From positions 1-9,286 of the forward strand of contig JAXDIL010000136.1 in the NCBI GenBank assembly GCA_034664005.1: a stretch of 9,286 nt of DNA. The letters are read 5' to 3'. A model generated the notes under the pieces. It was not told the origin of the DNA. It did no database searches and was given only the letters and a program-made list of their open reading frames with translations. The first letter of the stretch is position 1. Each line of letters opens with the position of its first letter. Positions 6,390 through 9,286 of this stretch are shown one piece after another. A program made the translations under genes and the position numbers. The DNA is from JACVRW01 sp034664005 (GTDB taxonomy: Bacteria; Actinomycetota; Thermoleophilia; Solirubrobacterales; Thermoleophilaceae).

Positions 6390-6431
6390 AACACGTCTCG
6401 AACCTCAAGTAAAACCCCTGCAAGTCGATAC

Positions 6432-6440
6432 AAAGGGGGG
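6432..6440 (+). promoter_or_regulatory. Purine-rich ribosome binding site of the second c-di-GMP gene
   Basis: AAAGGGGGG runs directly into the ATG at 6441. It can pair with anti-Shine-Dalgarno through its AAGG portion, but the spacing is very short. It supports 6441 as the start. Confidence 0.5.
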
Positions 6441-7670
6441 ATGGAGCCGCTAACCACGCTCGCTCCCCTTGCGCCGATCGTCTGCGCCCTTGCGCTGGTG
6501 GGCGTAGCCCTGCACCAGCGCGGCCGTATCAGGCGCCTGAAGAACCGCATCGAGGACGCGAATCGCACCGATCCGCTCACCGGGCTGCTCAACCGGCGCG
6601 CCTTCGAGGAGCGGCTCGAGCTGGAGCTCGAGCGGGCCGTTCGCTCCGACCGCCCGGTGTCCGTGATCTTCGGCGACATCGACGGCTTCCGGACCGTGAA
6701 CGAGCACCACGGCCACGCCGCGGGCGACACGGTGCTGCAGGCCGTGGGCGTCAACATGCTCAAGTGGAAGCGGCGGATCGACGTCGCCGCACGGGTGGGG
6801 GGAGAGGAATTCGCGCTGCTCCTGCCCGAGACCGACGAGCGCGGCGCCTTCATCGTGGCCGAGCGTCTGCGGCGCGCCACCCACCGCAGCTTCGCCGAGT
6901 CGCCCTTCGGCGTGACGTTCACCTTCGGCATCGCCACCGCTCCCGGCCACGCCACGGAGCCCGTGGACCTGCTCCGGGCCGCCGACCGTGCCATGGCCGC
7001 CGGCAAGGACCTCGGCGGCGACCACAGCGTGATCTACAGCGACGAGGTGGCGCGCAAGCTCAGGAGCCTCGGCGCCAAGGTCAGTGGCGAGCTGAAGCTC
7101 GCCACCGTCATAGCCCTCGCAGAGGCGCTCGACGTCCGCGACACGGGCAGCGGGCAGCACTCGCACACCGTCGGCCGCTACGCCGAGATGACGGCGCGCG
7201 AGCTCGGCTTCGACGAGGACCGCGTCGAGCGCGTGCGCCTCGCCGGCGTGCTCCACGACATCGGCAAGATCGGGATCTCGGACACGGTGCTCGCGAAGCC
7301 CGGCCCGCTCGACGTGGACGAGTGGAACGAGATCTACACGCATCCCGAGCTGGGCGCGCGCCTCCTGGGGCAGCCGGAGTTCGAGGACATCCGCTCCTGG
7401 ATCCTCGCCCATCACGAGCGCCCCGACGGCTTCGGCTACCCCTACGCGCTGCCCGCGGAGAAGATCCCGGTCGAGGCGAGCATCATCGCGATCGCGGACG
7501 CCTACGAGGCGATGATGGCGGACCGCGTCTACCGGCCCGCCCTGGGTGAGGAGACCGCGCGCGCCGAGCTCGAGGCCGGCGCCGGCACCCAGTTCGAGGC
7601 TGCCGTGGTTGCGGCGTTCCTGCGCGCGCTCGACGCGGGCCGCGCCCGCCGCCTGCGCAGCGTCGCCTAG
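6441..7670 (+). CDS. GGDEF plus HD-GYP protein with a degenerate cyclase site
   Basis: This 409-aa paralogue of the preceding gene has one N-terminal hydrophobic helix (about 5-25) followed by a basic stretch, which anchors it in the membrane with both enzyme domains inside. GGDEF spans about 42-200. GGEEF (120-124), D79, N87, D96 and the RxxD inhibitory site (R111-D114) remain, but the phosphate-contacting Lys of FK is Arg84, ND reads NE, and the C-terminal YxAKxxGRN block reads AAGKDLGGD (186-194). HD-GYP spans about 215-400 and is canonical: H240, HDIGK (272-276), H301, HHERPDGFGYP (324-334) and D353. This favours a c-di-GMP phosphodiesterase, with GGDEF acting as a GTP- or c-di-GMP-sensing module. 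Activity is inferred only. It converges on the next gene with a 19-bp gap. Confidence 0.92.
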   Translation: MEPLTTLAPLAPIVCALALVGVALHQRGRIRRLKNRIEDANRTDPLTGLLNRRAFEERLELELERAVRSDRPVSVIFGDIDGFRTVNEHHGHAAGDTVLQAVGVNMLKWKRRIDVAARVGGEEFALLLPETDERGAFIVAERLRRATHRSFAESPFGVTFTFGIATAPGHATEPVDLLRAADRAMAAGKDLGGDHSVIYSDEVARKLRSLGAKVSGELKLATVIALAEALDVRDTGSGQHSHTVGRYAEMTARELGFDEDRVERVRLAGVLHDIGKIGISDTVLAKPGPLDVDEWNEIYTHPELGARLLGQPEFEDIRSWILAHHERPDGFGYPYALPAEKIPVEASIIAIADAYEAMMADRVYRPALGEETARAELEAGAGTQFEAAVVAAFLRALDAGRARRLRSVA

Positions 7671-7689
7671 CCCGCTCCGGCCAGCGCCG

Positions 7690-9286
7690 CTACTCGTCCA
7701 CGACGGCGTGGCGGTCGAACGGCTTCTGGCCCTTGGTGAAGCTGCCATCGCCGGTCGCAAGGGCGGGCCGGGCGTAGCGCCCCTGCTGGCCCGGACCCTT
7801 CGGCGGGTCGCCCGCGTTGCAGTAGATCTTGAGCACGCAGCGCCGCTCGCCCCACGGTCCCCGGAACGCGTTCCAGAGCGCCGGCTGGGTGCCGCCGCTG
7901 TAGGTCGGCAGGAGCTGAAGGCAGCTCGTCCCGCCGCCGCAGAGCGTCGTGTAGTTCCCGGCCCAGCTGAGCTTGCCGTTGTGGCGGTTCTCCGCGACGT
8001 CCCGCGCGAGCTCGCGGCACTTGCGCCTGATGCCGGGACAGCGCGTGGCGTACGCCGCGTGCGTCCCCTTCGCGACGAAGACGAGCGGGCGCTCCTCGAC
8101 GCCGGGTATCGACTCGAGGCGCTCCGGCAGCCCCGTATCGCCCGCCCAGTGTTCGCGCAGCTCGTCCCAGTCGTACCGCACGACGATGTCGTGCTGGGCG
8201 TAGTGCACGGAGACCGGCCGCGGGTCGACACGGCCGCGCCGCTCCGTCCGGTCGATCACCACGGTGACCCCCTCCCAGTCGGACTGGTGGTCGAAGCAGG
8301 TCACGCCGGGGATCACGAGTCCCGCGCCGCAGAACGCACCGAGCCCGCCGCGCGCCGGGTTGTCCGGCAGGTACCACCAGTAGTCGAGGTAGAGGCGCCG
8401 GCGGCCGTTCACGTCCCTGGTCGTCGGGTGCACGTACATCGTGCTGAGCGGCCGGCCCATCTTGAGCGCCTCCGGCCCGTCCGCTCGCAGCGCGTCGCGC
8501 TCCCGCTTCGCGATGCCCGGCAGCTCGTCGGAACCCGGCAGTTCGAGCTCGAGCCGCGTGCCGCCGTTGGTCAGCCCGCGCGGGTTCGGGACGAGACGGC
8601 AGTCGGTGCTCGTCGCCGTGTCGTCGCACTGACTGACCTTCCGCTCCGCGAACAGCGCGTCGACGGACAGCGGCCGCGGCACCGGCTCCTTCGAGTCGAA
8701 CAGGAGCACGGGCCTGTGGCGGAGCGCGAGCTCGAAGTCCTCGCGCGAGCCCGGGGCGCCTATCGCGAGCTGCACGGCGGAGTCCGTGATCGTCGGACCC
8801 GCGAGCTGCTGCTGGACCGAAACGGGCCGGACGCGCGAGTCGGGGTCCGTCCAGTCACGGATGCGGTCGGCGCTCGTGGTCTGGAGGAACGCGAACGCCG
8901 GGGCACGCGACCCGGCGGCGGCGCGCGCGACCGCGCGCCAGCGCGGCACCTCGCCGGGGGTGGCGTCCACCTCCGCCAGCTCCTGCGGCCGCTGGATCAC
9001 GGGCGGCGTGCCGTCCACGAGCAGGACCACGAGCCGATCGGCGCCCGGCCGACGCTGCGGCTCGATCCCGACGTCGGCGCCGCCGGTCTGCACGGCGTCG
9101 AGTGCAAGCGCGGGATCGGGTGCGTTGACGAGCGTCCACCTGACCGCGCGTCCCTCGCGGAAGCCGACCGAGTACATGGGGTCGAGCCCCACGGCGCCCC
9201 CGCTCTCCCTGGGACAACTCTTGACGACCCACGCTTTGAAAGCATCCGATACCCCCATGCCGCTGCGCGTGATGCGGTATCTCGAC
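7690..9286 (-). CDS. Cysteine-rich Vps62/DUF946-like protein, probably 5' partial
   Basis: The first in-window ATG (9258) gives 522 aa, but the frame stays open to the window edge (SRYRITRSG before that Met). There is no Shine-Dalgarno and no signal peptide at this Met, so the true start probably lies outside. Counting from 9258, residues 1-170 are of unknown type. From about 180 the protein resembles the Vps62/DUF946 group: HRPVLLFDSKEPVPRPLSVDALF (in 181-203), YLDYWWYLPDNPA (290-302), FDHQSDWEGVTVVI (322-335) and PLVFVAKGTHAAYA (391-404). Eleven cysteines are scattered through it (C15, C211, C220, C310, C321, C407, C414, C440, C446, C474, C480), suggesting a disulfide-bonded extracellular protein. 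No catalytic residues can be named. The frame and coding nature are firm; the family call is by motif memory and the function is unknown. Confidence 0.72.
   Translation of the reverse strand, partial: SRYRITRSGMGVSDAFKAWVVKSCPRESGGAVGLDPMYSVGFREGRAVRWTLVNAPDPALALDAVQTGGADVGIEPQRRPGADRLVVLLVDGTPPVIQRPQELAEVDATPGEVPRWRAVARAAAGSRAPAFAFLQTTSADRIRDWTDPDSRVRPVSVQQQLAGPTITDSAVQLAIGAPGSREDFELALRHRPVLLFDSKEPVPRPLSVDALFAERKVSQCDDTATSTDCRLVPNPRGLTNGGTRLELELPGSDELPGIAKRERDALRADGPEALKMGRPLSTMYVHPTTRDVNGRRRLYLDYWWYLPDNPARGGLGAFCGAGLVIPGVTCFDHQSDWEGVTVVIDRTERRGRVDPRPVSVHYAQHDIVVRYDWDELREHWAGDTGLPERLESIPGVEERPLVFVAKGTHAAYATRCPGIRRKCRELARDVAENRHNGKLSWAGNYTTLCGGGTSCLQLLPTYSGGTQPALWNAFRGPWGERRCVLKIYCNAGDPPKGPGQQGRYARPALATGDGSFTKGQKPFDRHAVVDE

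Noticed and set aside
6450..8231. 593-codon open frame on the - strand spanning the second GGDEF/HD-GYP gene and part of the last gene
   Set aside because: It overlaps two well-supported genes and translates to Arg/Ser/Ala-rich low-complexity sequence.

Overview
The window reads as the chromosome of a high-GC actinobacterium, most likely from the Thermoleophilia/Solirubrobacterales side of the phylum. That placement is inferred from the very GC-rich codon use, the Rv2578c-type radical SAM gene (a family I know from actinobacteria) and gene starts with weak or absent Shine-Dalgarno sequences. It cannot be settled from the sequence alone. I see no RNA genes, insertion sequences, CRISPR arrays or phage genes.

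Layout. (1) From the left edge to 3088, the + strand carries the 3' bulk of glyA (serine hydroxymethyltransferase), then a 139-bp gap with two hairpins, a WecA/TagO-type polyprenyl-phosphate sugar-phosphate transferase, and a small, very acidic conserved protein of unknown role. (2) From 3102 to 4658, the - strand carries a YjbQ-family gene and, downstream of it, an Rv2578c-family radical SAM gene. A large nested inverted repeat separates them, and a perfect CGAAC-N4-GTTCG (LexA/SOS-box type) motif lies on the start region of the radical SAM gene. (3) From 4734 to 7670, the + strand carries two tandem paralogues with the order GGDEF then HD-GYP. The first has a multi-span membrane domain, the second a single N-terminal anchor. 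They form a cyclic-di-GMP turnover module. (4) From 7690 to the right edge, the - strand carries a cysteine-rich, probably exported protein with a Vps62/DUF946-like region. Its 5' end probably lies outside the window.

How the parts work together. The glyA and wecA products are housekeeping (one-carbon metabolism; cell-envelope glycan priming). The most interesting unit is the radical SAM gene. Its start region carries a good SOS-box match, and its product ends in QTKLF after a flexible tail, which resembles a sliding-clamp-binding peptide. Together these suggest a damage-induced enzyme that docks on the replication clamp. The c-di-GMP pair appears to have diverged: the first copy keeps an ideal cyclase site but has HDVGR in place of HDxGK, and the second keeps a canonical HD-GYP site but has lost several cyclase-site residues.
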